A DNA stretch of 64,000 nucleotides. Origin: Paraflavitalea pollutisoli. Its GTDB lineage: Bacteria > Bacteroidota > Bacteroidia > Chitinophagales > Chitinophagaceae. The notes beneath the pieces were generated by a model. It was given only the letters and a program-made list of their open reading frames with translations, had not been told where the DNA came from and did not search any database. The position numbers and the translations under genes were made by a program. Positions 25,331 through 34,298 of the stretch are shown here, one piece after another; positions within the stretch are counted from its first letter, which is position 1, and every line of letters begins with the position of its first letter. The stretch covers positions 2,038,202-2,102,201 of the forward strand of contig NZ_JARKMX010000008.1 of NCBI RefSeq assembly GCF_029360705.1, in the 5' to 3' direction.

Positions 25331-28051
25331 ATGAGTTTTATCATCGACCCGCAAACCCTCTCCGACCTACAGGTCTTTGGCAAATATGGCCGGCATGGGA
25401 TAGACCAATTGTTCCGCCATACACGTACCCGTGGTGGCGGGGAACTGCTGGACCAGTTGCTGCGCTATCCTTTATCGGATACCGTTGCCATCAACCAACG
25501 CAGTGCAGCCATCCGCTTTCTGGAGCAACAGCCTTCAGGATTTCCATTGGAGCCAGCCTGGTTCGATGCGGCGGAACAATACCTTGCTGTTCGCGATGAG
25601 CGTAGTAAACTGCGGTCGGACGGCGATGCGGTGAGCCGTAAGCTGAATCAGTTGATCGGCGCGGATACGCAATACCAGGGTGTAGTAGGCGGTCTCGCGG
25701 CCCTTCGTGAGATCATGCTCGCCTTAGCGCATTATGTACCCCTGATCGATCGGCCGGAAGCGGGAGAACTGCTGCTGCAGGATGTGGCGGGTATCAACAC
25801 CTTGCTGCATGACCCGGAGTTGGCCACCTTTCTGAGCGAACCGGTCAGAAAGAACGACTATGCGGCCATCGCTGCGCAGGACCTGCTGCTTCGATTCCAA
25901 AAATACGAGCAACTGTTACAACTGCTGCGTTATTGTTACCGGCTTGACCTGTACATCGCCGTTGGCGTTGGCGCCCGAAGGCATTCATTATCGTTTGCAG
26001 TAGCGACCGCAGACGCGGCGACCGGTATCGTTATCGATGGATTGCGGCACCCGTTGTTGCCGGACGCTGTCGGCAATGATGTATCGATCACCCCGGCCAT
26101 GAATGTGCTTTTCCTGACCGGCGCGAACATGGCCGGCAAGTCGACCTTTATGAAGGCGATGGGACTGGCCGTGTACCTCGCGCATGCAGGATTCCCCGTG
26201 GCGGCCACGAACATGCATTTTACGGTACAGGAAGGTCTGCTCACGAGCATCAACCTCGCCGATAACCTCAACCAGGGCTACAGTCATTTTTATGCCGAGG
26301 TGTTGCGGGTAAAACAGGTTGCGGAACATTTGAGCGCAGGCCGCCGGCTTTTTGTTCTGTTCGACGAGTTGTTCCGGGGTACAAATGTGAAGGACGCCCA
26401 TGAAGCTACCGTATCGATCACAGAAGCCTATGGCAGGCATCAACATTGTTCATTTGTAGTAAGCACACATATCATAGAAGCTGCCGACGCCTTACAGCTT
26501 CGTTGCCGGAATATCCGCTACGTGTACCTGCCTACCGTCATGGATGGAAGTATTCCCTGTTATACTTACCAGCTACGCGAAGGCATCACGGCCGACCGGC
26601 ATGGCCTGGTGATCATCAACCAGGAAGGCATTCCCGGAATCCTTGCTGCCGGCGCTACGATTGCAGGCAATGCAGCGCCTGAAAGCGCCGGCAAGCATCC
26701 GGGTTTTATAACCGACCAGCAAACGCTGGACGATCTGCACCTGACAGGCAAATACAAAAGCCGATCGGCGTTCAGTTTGTATAATGAAACGGTGACGGCA
26801 GGTGGCGAACAATTGCTGGAACAATATTTCCGGGAGCCACTGACCGATGCTGCTGGCATCAATGCGCGGGCGGAGTTGTTCGCTTTCTTTCGCCGGCACG
26901 CCTGCACATTTCCTCTTGACCAGACGCTGTATACAACGATGAGTAATTACCTGCGCACGGTGCGGGTAAGCAGGCGCATGATCCTATACCAGGGAGTGCT
27001 ACGCCGGCTGCGTTTCCTGATCGGCGAACAGGAACCCCAACAAATGGCCATGGCAGGATTATCCGGCACGCTGAAGGGATTGGCGTTAGTCCGCAGCTTC
27101 CTGCACGAACCCTGGGCGCAACAAGCGCCGGCTCCCCTGCGCGCGCAACGTGACCAGCTACTGAAAGTTTTGGAAGGCGGACAGCTTGGTATCAAACAGG
27201 CTGTTGCGGAATTGGATGATCTCTCCTGGAGAAGGGCGCTGCATTACGAATCCTTGCTGCTGGGTGATCTGCATGAGGCGCTTACTGCAGCGATGCATTT
27301 CCTGCACGAGCTGGATGTGTATATCTCCGTGGGGCATATCAGCCGCCGACGGGGGTTTACACAAGCAGTGGCTCATCCTGCATACAAACAGCAACTGGTA
27401 CTTTACGAAGCCTGGCATCCTGCCCTGGATAAAGCGGTGACCAACGATATTTACATGGACCCAGGTCGTCACCTGATCTTCCTGACGGGCGCCAATATGG
27501 CTGGCAAATCGACCATTATGAAAACACTGGGCACCTGTGTATACCTGGCACATATGGGTTTCCCGGTGCCGACACGGCAGATGGAGTTTTCCGTTATGGA
27601 GGGTCTGTATACGTCGATCAATGTGGCGGACAACCTGCAACAGGGACATAGTCATTTTTATGCCGAAGTGATGCGGGTGAAGAAAGTGTCGGAAGCCCTC
27701 GCCAGCGGACGGCAATTACTGATCATTTTCGATGAACTATTCAAGGGTACGAATGTGAAAGACGCCCACGATGCGACGTACCAGATCATCAGATCGCTAA
27801 TGGCCTATACACATTGCCGGTTCGTGATCTCTACCCATATTACCGAAGTGGGGCATGCGCTGCAGCACCAGGCTGGTCAGGTTCAATTCCGGTACATGCC
27901 TACCGTGATGGAAGGTACAGTACCCCGGTACCCTTACCGCATGGTGGAAGGTATTTCGGAAGACCGTCACGGCATGCTGCTCATCAACAATGAGCATGTG
28001 CTGGAGATGCTGGATACCAACGCCAATAAACCATTGCCATCCACCCCTTAA
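25331..28051 (+). CDS. Tandem fusion of two MutS-like ATPase modules
   Basis: A 906-residue protein made of two homologous halves (about 1-440 and 455-906). Each has helical lever/clamp-like sequence, then a MutS-type ATPase: Walker A GANMAGKST at about 262 and 720, a Q-loop-like region with DNLxQGxSHFYAEV, Walker B/ABC-type motif DELFRGTNVKDAHEA or DELFKGTNVKDAHDA, and STHI. Mismatch-binding domain I (with its Phe-x-Glu) is absent, so this is a MutS-related protein rather than a repair MutS. The two halves would form a pseudo-dimer within one chain. It has no signal peptide. It lies between an ABC transporter and an M16 protease; its job there is unknown. Confidence 0.9.
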   Translation: MSFIIDPQTLSDLQVFGKYGRHGIDQLFRHTRTRGGGELLDQLLRYPLSDTVAINQRSAAIRFLEQQPSGFPLEPAWFDAAEQYLAVRDERSKLRSDGDAVSRKLNQLIGADTQYQGVVGGLAALREIMLALAHYVPLIDRPEAGELLLQDVAGINTLLHDPELATFLSEPVRKNDYAAIAAQDLLLRFQKYEQLLQLLRYCYRLDLYIAVGVGARRHSLSFAVATADAATGIVIDGLRHPLLPDAVGNDVSITPAMNVLFLTGANMAGKSTFMKAMGLAVYLAHAGFPVAATNMHFTVQEGLLTSINLADNLNQGYSHFYAEVLRVKQVAEHLSAGRRLFVLFDELFRGTNVKDAHEATVSITEAYGRHQHCSFVVSTHIIEAADALQLRCRNIRYVYLPTVMDGSIPCYTYQLREGITADRHGLVIINQEGIPGILAAGATIAGNAAPESAGKHPGFITDQQTLDDLHLTGKYKSRSAFSLYNETVTAGGEQLLEQYFREPLTDAAGINARAELFAFFRRHACTFPLDQTLYTTMSNYLRTVRVSRRMILYQGVLRRLRFLIGEQEPQQMAMAGLSGTLKGLALVRSFLHEPWAQQAPAPLRAQRDQLLKVLEGGQLGIKQAVAELDDLSWRRALHYESLLLGDLHEALTAAMHFLHELDVYISVGHISRRRGFTQAVAHPAYKQQLVLYEAWHPALDKAVTNDIYMDPGRHLIFLTGANMAGKSTIMKTLGTCVYLAHMGFPVPTRQMEFSVMEGLYTSINVADNLQQGHSHFYAEVMRVKKVSEALASGRQLLIIFDELFKGTNVKDAHDATYQIIRSLMAYTHCRFVISTHITEVGHALQHQAGQVQFRYMPTVMEGTVPRYPYRMVEGISEDRHGMLLINNEHVLEMLDTNANKPLPSTP

Positions 28052-28071
28052 CGTACTATTAATACCATACC

Positions 28072-30909
28072 ATGTTGAAGAAATGTATCATTGCCTCCGC
28101 GCAAGGATGGCTATTGTTATTGCTTGCTGTAAGCGCTCATGCACAGGGTAAGCCAGATACGGCTGGGCTGTCGAAACGAAAGATCGCCAACGATCAGTTG
28201 GTGATCACCGGACAGTTGCCCAACGGGCTGCGTTATTATATCCGGCGTAATCTGCATCCCGCCAGGCGTGCTGTGTTGTACCTGGCAACAAAAGCCGGAT
28301 CGGTGCAGGAGACCGATGACCAACAAGGGTTGGCGCACTTTACCGAACACCTGGCCTTTAAAGGCACCAAACATTTTCCAGGAAAAGCGCTGGTGGATTA
28401 CCTGCAAAGGGCGGGTGTACAACTCGGCGCCGATCTCAACGCCTACACTTCGTTCGAAGAAACGGTGTACCAATTACCAGTCCCTACAGACGATCCTTCC
28501 GTACTATCCACCGGTGTACAGGTGTTGCGTGACTGGGCCGGAGATGTATTGATCGATACCACGGAGATGCAGCAAGAGCGCGGTGTGATCCTGGAGGAAA
28601 AGCGGCAGCGAAAAGGCTTGCAGCAGCGTATCCAGGATGCTTCCCTGCCGGTGTTGCTCAATCAGTCGCGCCATACACTAAGACAGCCGATCGGTCGGGA
28701 GGCTGTGATAGCCGGCGCAGCGCCTGCCTTACTACGATCTTTTTACCGGGATTGGTACCGTCCCGATCTGCAGGCTATCATTGCTGTAGGCGATTTCGAT
28801 CCTGCTACTATGGAGTCTTTGATCAGGCGCTTGTTCAGCGATCTCCGTAATCCTGCTAACCCTCCCGATCGGGTGGTATATGATGTACCGCTCACGGGTC
28901 AACAGCAATACAAATCCTTTACGGATACAGAGATCACGCAAACAACGATCGAAGTATTGTGTAAATATAAAACCCGGGCTACGCACAGCGAACAAAGTCT
29001 CGTGCAGGGTATGTCGTTGCAGTTGTTCAATACCATGTTGGCAGGCAGGCTGCGTGAATTGCAGCAATCGGGCAACCCGCCATTCCGGTCTGCCTCCGCT
29101 TCGATCAGCAGCCTGTTCCGTGGCGTGGGTGCCGCCAAAGTGAGTGTTACTGTTCATCCGGGTGAAACGGCTAAGGGATTCGCAGGTGTATGGACCGAAT
29201 TGCGACGCGTGCAGCAACATGGTTTTACTGCCAACGAATTGAAGCGGGCGAAGGCCGTGTTCATGGAGAACCAGGCAAACCGCTACCGGGAGCGTGACCA
29301 TGTTGAATCAAAAACCTATGTAAACAAGTACCTGCAACACTTCCTCAACGACGCACCCTACCCGGAAGATTCGTTTTATTACGCTTTCTACCAGCGGTAT
29401 ATCGACGCGGTGGACCTACCGGCCGTCAATGGATGGATATCGCGCTTTACTGACAGCACGAACCGTGACATATATGTGCTAGCACCAGCTTCGCTGGCCG
29501 TTCAGCTCCCTCAACAGGCACAAATTGCGCAATGGGTACAGGATGCTTTATCAGCAGAGGTGCCTGCTTATAAAGAAGAAATCACCAACGCGACTTTGAT
29601 GCCATTGCTTCCCCGCGCCGGCAAGATCGTTGAGGAAAAACAGCTTACCGCTATTGGCACCACGGCCATTATCCTCAACAACGGCGTACGGGTATACCTT
29701 AAGCCAACCAGGTTCCAGTCTGATGAGATCGTTGTTTCCTCTTTTAGCCCGGGCGGGTATTCACTATATGGCGAGGATGATCTTCACACGGCCACCAATG
29801 CAGCTGGCATGGTAGCACAAAGCGGTCTGAGCACCTTCGATGCGCGCAGCCTGCCAAAGCTCCTGGCAGATAAAAAAGTGTCTGTATCGCCTTATATCGC
29901 CGAGCTCTATGAAGGCATCAATGCACGTGCCGGCAGGAAGGACCTGGAGACTGCCTTTCAACTAATGCACCTGTACTTCACGCAACCGCGGATGGATACC
30001 GTGCTGGTAAAAACCATGTTGCGGAATACCGTAACAGGTTTAGCAGGCAGGTACCAGCAACCCAACAATGTGTTCATCGATACCCTCAATGCCATATTGA
30101 CCCAATACCACTGGCGGCGCAAGCCCCCTACCGCGGCCGATATTGCACGGATCGACCCGTTACGTGCTTATGAGATCTTCGTGGAGCGTTTTGCCGATGC
30201 GTCAGATTTCACCTTCGTCATCACAGGTAGTTTTACCGTCGACTCTATCAAACCTTTGCTGGCGCAATACCTGGGCAGCCTTCCCGGTCTTCGGCGCAGG
30301 GAGGCAGGCATCAACCCACGGTTGAAGTTGCCGGTGGGCACCCTGGAGAAAGTGGTGCGCAGCGGCAAGGAGAACAAGGCCCTGGTACGGCTGGCGATCA
30401 TGGGTCATTATATCCCTTCGACAGTCAACGACGCATACCTCACGGCGCTGGAGTCAGTACTCAACTACCGGCTAACGGATCGCCTGCGTGGAAAAGAAGG
30501 AGGCGTTTATACCCCGCAGGTATCGATATCAGCCTGGCGTCTCCCCGAGCCAACCTATAGTATCCATATCTCCTTTTCCTGCGATCCGGTAAGGGCAGCG
30601 CAGCTGGCTGCGATCGCCAAATCAGAAATGGCGTTGTTGCTTCAGGAAGGAGCAACCGAAGTGGAACTCCAGAAGAGTACGGCTGAATACCGGCGTAAGC
30701 TGGAAACCGATCAACCATCAAATGTCTTTTGGAACAACCTGATCAGTCTGCGCCTGCAGTGGGGAGAAGATCCCGGTCTACAGATCCCCCTGGCCTTGCA
30801 GCCCCCTGCTTTTGACGTAGCTGTTTTTAAACAAATGATCCATCAATATATCCGGTTGGACAACCTGCAACAGTTTATCCTGTTGCCGGAAAACGAGGTT
30901 CCCCGTTAA
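28072..30909 (+). CDS. M16-family zinc metalloprotease, secreted
   Basis: A 945-residue protein with signal peptide (LLLLLAVSAHAQ). The first M16 domain holds the inverted zinc motif H89-F-T-E92-H93, with a further Glu ligand probably in RGVILEEK (about 175). A second, inactive M16 pair makes up the C-terminal half, as in pitrilysin-like proteases (insulinase family). These enzymes degrade short peptides inside a closed chamber. Here it should act in the periplasm on what the SusC/SusD pair imports, or on a peptide handled by the ABC transporter. It is the last gene of the run; a hairpin terminator follows. Confidence 0.93.
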   Translation: MLKKCIIASAQGWLLLLLAVSAHAQGKPDTAGLSKRKIANDQLVITGQLPNGLRYYIRRNLHPARRAVLYLATKAGSVQETDDQQGLAHFTEHLAFKGTKHFPGKALVDYLQRAGVQLGADLNAYTSFEETVYQLPVPTDDPSVLSTGVQVLRDWAGDVLIDTTEMQQERGVILEEKRQRKGLQQRIQDASLPVLLNQSRHTLRQPIGREAVIAGAAPALLRSFYRDWYRPDLQAIIAVGDFDPATMESLIRRLFSDLRNPANPPDRVVYDVPLTGQQQYKSFTDTEITQTTIEVLCKYKTRATHSEQSLVQGMSLQLFNTMLAGRLRELQQSGNPPFRSASASISSLFRGVGAAKVSVTVHPGETAKGFAGVWTELRRVQQHGFTANELKRAKAVFMENQANRYRERDHVESKTYVNKYLQHFLNDAPYPEDSFYYAFYQRYIDAVDLPAVNGWISRFTDSTNRDIYVLAPASLAVQLPQQAQIAQWVQDALSAEVPAYKEEITNATLMPLLPRAGKIVEEKQLTAIGTTAIILNNGVRVYLKPTRFQSDEIVVSSFSPGGYSLYGEDDLHTATNAAGMVAQSGLSTFDARSLPKLLADKKVSVSPYIAELYEGINARAGRKDLETAFQLMHLYFTQPRMDTVLVKTMLRNTVTGLAGRYQQPNNVFIDTLNAILTQYHWRRKPPTAADIARIDPLRAYEIFVERFADASDFTFVITGSFTVDSIKPLLAQYLGSLPGLRRREAGINPRLKLPVGTLEKVVRSGKENKALVRLAIMGHYIPSTVNDAYLTALESVLNYRLTDRLRGKEGGVYTPQVSISAWRLPEPTYSIHISFSCDPVRAAQLAAIAKSEMALLLQEGATEVELQKSTAEYRRKLETDQPSNVFWNNLISLRLQWGEDPGLQIPLALQPPAFDVAVFKQMIHQYIRLDNLQQFILLPENEVPR

Positions 30910-30930
30910 CCATCCTTATCCTATAAAGCA

Positions 30931-30965
30931 ACAGCCCTTTGACAATGTCAAAGGGCTGTGCTTTT
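30931..30965 (+). terminator. Terminator of the SusC-to-M16 run
   Basis: A 13-bp perfect stem (ACAGCCCTTTGAC at 30931-30943, GTCAAAGGGCTGT at 30947-30959) with a 3-nt loop is followed by GCTTTT. It separates the M16 gene from the convergent S9 peptidase gene. Confidence 0.85.
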
Positions 30966-30992
30966 ATGATCGCTGCCGTTGAGCGGCTATAC

Positions 30993-33533
30993 TTATTGCT
31001 CTTCGCCTAAACCACCGGGGCGTCTGCGTGCACCGCCGCCCGAACCACCTTGCTCCTGCTCACGGTTGATCTGTTCGATGTCCACCGGTCTTTCTGTTGT
31101 ATCGCCCATGAGGTGCTGGGTGAAATAGTCGGCCATACGCCAGAAGAAATATTCCGTCATATCGGAATAACCGTGACGTTGTCCGGGCAGGATCAACAGG
31201 TCGAAACGTTTGTTGGCACGGATGAGTGCGTTGGCCACGCGGATGGTACCGGCGGGGTGTACGTTGTTGTCGATATCACCGGTGGTCAACAGCAAATGCC
31301 CTTTCAGGTTCTTTGCCAGGTCCTGGTTTTTCTCGATGTTGTACACGAAGGTGGTATCCTTATCTCCGATCACTTCACGCACACCATGGTGCTGTTCGCT
31401 CCACCAACGGTTGTAGACCGCGTTGTCGTGGTTACCCGATGAAGATACCGCTGCCTTAAAGAAGTCGGGGTATACCAGCATCGCTGCCGTGCTCATGAAG
31501 CCACCACCCGAGTGTCCGTGGATACCTACGCGGTTCACATCGAACCAGGCGTAACGATCAGCCAGTTGCTCAGCAGCGGCTTTCTTATCAGCCAGACCAT
31601 AATCCCGCAGGTTGCCGTAACCATAGTTGTGGTACCATTTGCTACGAGCCGGGTGTCCACCGCGGTTGCCCATGGTGATCACGATGAAGCCCAGGTTGGC
31701 GAGGCGATCGGTACGATCCATGGAGCGACCGAAGGCTTTGTTCACCGCTTCTGTTTGCGGGCCAGGATATACGTATTCAATGACCGGATACTTCCTGGTG
31801 GAGTCGAAGTCCATGGGCTTGTACAGTACACCATAGATATCGGTGATGCCGTCATCGGCTTTTACCTTGAAGGGTTGGGGGAACTTGAAGCCGGTCTGCA
31901 TGAGGGAAGAGAGGTCGGCGGTTTCAAGGTCCATTACCTTGCGGCCATCGGCTGCATACAAGGTCGACCTGGGCACTGTGTTAACGCGGGAATAGTTATC
32001 GACGAAGAAAGCCTTGTTGTCGTTGAGGCTCATCGCGTGTTCAAACTCGCCGGGATTGAGCAACTTCAGGCCAGTACCATCGAAGTTGACGCGGTAAGCG
32101 TGCAGGTAGTAGGGATCTTCGTTGGCTTCGCGTCCGTTGCCGGAGAAATACAATACACGTTTGGCATCGTCGATGCCCAGGATATTCTCTACGTGCCAGG
32201 CACCGGAGGTGATCTGGTTCTTCAGTTTGCCGTCCTGGTCGTACAGGTAGAAATGAGCCCATCCATCACGCTCGCTCCAGTGGATGAGTTCTTTGCCACC
32301 GCTCACCAGACCGATGCGGCGCATTTCTATATAAGTATTGAAACGCTCTTCGATCAGGGTTTTAACGGTACCAGTGGCGATGTCAACTTTACAGACATCT
32401 ACTTTCTTGAGGTCACGGCCGGTGCGGCTGAAATAGAAATACTCGTTGGTGCCTAACCATTTGCTGGGACGCCAGTCGTCGTCGCGGGTATCGATGCGAC
32501 CGGGATCTGACCATACGTTGACATCCTGGTCTTTGAACAGGGTGATGGGCATTTCCTTACCGGTCTTGGCGACGGCATCGAAGAGATACAGGTGATCGAC
32601 GGGTGATTCTTTTTCACCCGGCATCATGTATTTGTAGGTTTCCAGCGTGGGGCGCGGATCGCTGAGTACGTTGATGACCCAGAGGTCTTTCACCTTGCGG
32701 CTATCAGCGCGGGTGAGTGTGAAATGTTTGCTATCGGGCGACCATTGCGCGAATACCGACTTGCGCTTCTTCTTATTGGCTTCTTTCTCTACGTTGTTCT
32801 CGTTGCCGCCCATGCCACCGGCGCTGTGGTAGCTGAAGTATTCTACGCCGTCGGTGGTGATGGCATGCTCTACGATGGTAGAGTCGTCTTCTTTCAGGAG
32901 GGCCTTTTCGTAGCTGGCCTTGTCCATCCAGTAGAGGTTGAAGTTGCGACCAAAGAGCACAGTATTGCCATCGGGGGAGATATTGGCCCAGGATGGTTTG
33001 CGCTTGGGCTTCTTGAAGTCGTTGAGCTCGATCAGCTCGCCGTTGTCGAGATTGTATTCGAAGTAGAAGGTCTTCTTGTCGCGGGCGGGCGGTGTAGCTG
33101 CGGCGCCTTTGGCTTTAGCAGCGGTATCTTTCTTTACGATCTCTTCCGTGCTTTTCACTTCGAACTGTATCCAGCGTTCATCTTTGATGAACCGGAGGCT
33201 ATCGATGGTGAGGTGTTGTGCATCGAAGGGATCTTTCACAATGCGGGTGAGTTTGGCTGCGAGTTCGGCGTTGTCGAACATTAACTTCTTCTCTCCTTTT
33301 ACCGGATCTACGATCCACCATTTCTTCCCATCGGTGGTTTCGTATTCGTACCAGAAGCGATCGCTTTTCTTGAGCCAATGCGGATCGACGGAGGTACTAA
33401 AAATAAGTTTACCGAGTTTGCGGGGCGCGAAACGCGCGGCCTGCTGGTAATTGGCTTTGGTGACCGGGGTCAATTGTTGGGCTGTGGCTGTTGCTCCCAA
33501 TAGCAACAGTGGAATAGCGTGTAAAAATCTCAT
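30993..33533 (-). CDS. S9-family serine peptidase (dipeptidyl-peptidase IV-like)
   Basis: The ATG at 33533 gives a signal peptide (MRFLHAIPLLLLGATATA). About 846 residues: an N-terminal beta-propeller (about 30-560) and a C-terminal alpha/beta-hydrolase. The nucleophile is Ser675 in GHSGGG; Asp is probably in TGDIDNNVHP and His in PGQRHGYSD, giving the Ser-Asp-His order of the family. It should remove dipeptides, often after Pro, from peptides in the periplasm or at the surface. The C-terminal tail is Gly/Arg-rich (GGSGGGARRRPGGLG). Monocistronic. Confidence 0.92.
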   Translation of the reverse strand: MRFLHAIPLLLLGATATAQQLTPVTKANYQQAARFAPRKLGKLIFSTSVDPHWLKKSDRFWYEYETTDGKKWWIVDPVKGEKKLMFDNAELAAKLTRIVKDPFDAQHLTIDSLRFIKDERWIQFEVKSTEEIVKKDTAAKAKGAAATPPARDKKTFYFEYNLDNGELIELNDFKKPKRKPSWANISPDGNTVLFGRNFNLYWMDKASYEKALLKEDDSTIVEHAITTDGVEYFSYHSAGGMGGNENNVEKEANKKKRKSVFAQWSPDSKHFTLTRADSRKVKDLWVINVLSDPRPTLETYKYMMPGEKESPVDHLYLFDAVAKTGKEMPITLFKDQDVNVWSDPGRIDTRDDDWRPSKWLGTNEYFYFSRTGRDLKKVDVCKVDIATGTVKTLIEERFNTYIEMRRIGLVSGGKELIHWSERDGWAHFYLYDQDGKLKNQITSGAWHVENILGIDDAKRVLYFSGNGREANEDPYYLHAYRVNFDGTGLKLLNPGEFEHAMSLNDNKAFFVDNYSRVNTVPRSTLYAADGRKVMDLETADLSSLMQTGFKFPQPFKVKADDGITDIYGVLYKPMDFDSTRKYPVIEYVYPGPQTEAVNKAFGRSMDRTDRLANLGFIVITMGNRGGHPARSKWYHNYGYGNLRDYGLADKKAAAEQLADRYAWFDVNRVGIHGHSGGGFMSTAAMLVYPDFFKAAVSSSGNHDNAVYNRWWSEQHHGVREVIGDKDTTFVYNIEKNQDLAKNLKGHLLLTTGDIDNNVHPAGTIRVANALIRANKRFDLLILPGQRHGYSDMTEYFFWRMADYFTQHLMGDTTERPVDIEQINREQEQGGSGGGARRRPGGLGEEQ

Positions 33534-33685
33534 GTGCAAGGGGCAGTTTTTAGGCCCGTGAAGTTCGCGATTTGAGCGATTGGATGGTTGCGGGCAGGCG
33601 CCGGTTGTCAGGGTATATTACCTTTTGTCGCATTTGCACCCGGAGTTTGTCAGAGGCACACAGCCTGCCTGAGTTTTTGGTACAT

Positions 33686-33693
33686 TAGCTTTG
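33686..33693 (+). promoter_or_regulatory. Candidate -7 box (TAGCTTTG) for the VOC gene
   Basis: TAGCTTTG matches the Bacteroidota -7 consensus TAnnTTTG. It lies about 100 bp upstream of the VOC gene start. No good TTTG (-33) occurs at the right distance, so confidence is low. Confidence 0.3.
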
Positions 33694-33790
33694 CAGTATG
33701 AACGGTCGCGATTGATTGCCCCGGCAGTCGACAGAGCAACTGTTCACCACATCAACAATCATTGCTTGTAAACTTAAAAAAAGTGTAGTC

Positions 33791-34210
33791 ATGGTAGTCA
33801 ATCCTTATTTAAATTTCGATGGTAATGCGGAAGAAGCATTCAGGTTCTATCAATCTGTATTCGGCGGCGAATTGTCTGTGCAGAAGATGGGCCAGGCCCC
33901 GGGCACCGAACAAATGTCGGAGAGCGAAAAGAACCGCGCGATGCACGTATCCCTGCCCATTGGCAATGGCCAGTGCCTGATGGCATCGGATTGCGTTCCT
34001 TCTGCCGGCCATGTGCTGACCGTGGGCAACAACAATTACATTTCCCTGAGCCCCGACAGTCGTGAAGAAGCGGACCGCATTTTCAATGGTCTCACTCCCG
34101 GGGGCCAAATTGAAATGCCGATGGCCGATATGTTTTGGGGCGATTATTTTGGCTCCTTCGCCGACAAATATGGCGTGCGTTGGATGATCAATTATAGCAA
34201 TCATAAATAA
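33791..34210 (+). CDS. VOC-fold protein, PhnB-like
   Basis: The open frame begins at 33716, but the ATG at 33791 starts the fold directly (MVVNPYLNFDGNAEEAFRFY), giving 139 residues. It has the paired beta-alpha-beta modules of the glyoxalase/bleomycin-resistance superfamily and the PhnB-like features FYQSVFGGEL near 20 and WGDYFGSFADKYGVRWMINY at the end. Many relatives are of unknown substrate, so no reaction is assigned. It stands alone with its own terminator. Confidence 0.88.
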   Translation: MVVNPYLNFDGNAEEAFRFYQSVFGGELSVQKMGQAPGTEQMSESEKNRAMHVSLPIGNGQCLMASDCVPSAGHVLTVGNNNYISLSPDSREEADRIFNGLTPGGQIEMPMADMFWGDYFGSFADKYGVRWMINYSNHK

Positions 34211-34248
34211 TTGGTCGGGTGCTGCTTTCGTGGCATGCCCTGTACCCT

Positions 34249-34279
34249 AAAAAAGGAGGCCTTTTGGACCTCCTTTTTT
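34249..34279. terminator. Bidirectional terminator between VOC and exporter genes
   Basis: The stem AAAAAAGGAGG (34249-34259) pairs with CCTCCTTTTTT (34269-34279) around a 9-nt loop, giving a T run on both strands. Confidence 0.88.
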
Positions 34280-34298
34280 TATGGGTATCAAAGACGGA

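Noticed and set aside
25331-28051. Mismatch-repair MutS
   Set aside because: No mismatch-recognition domain and an internal duplication; context is an envelope operon.
31512-32456. 314-codon plus-strand frame opposite the S9 peptidase
   Set aside because: Antisense to a catalytic gene, composition artefact.
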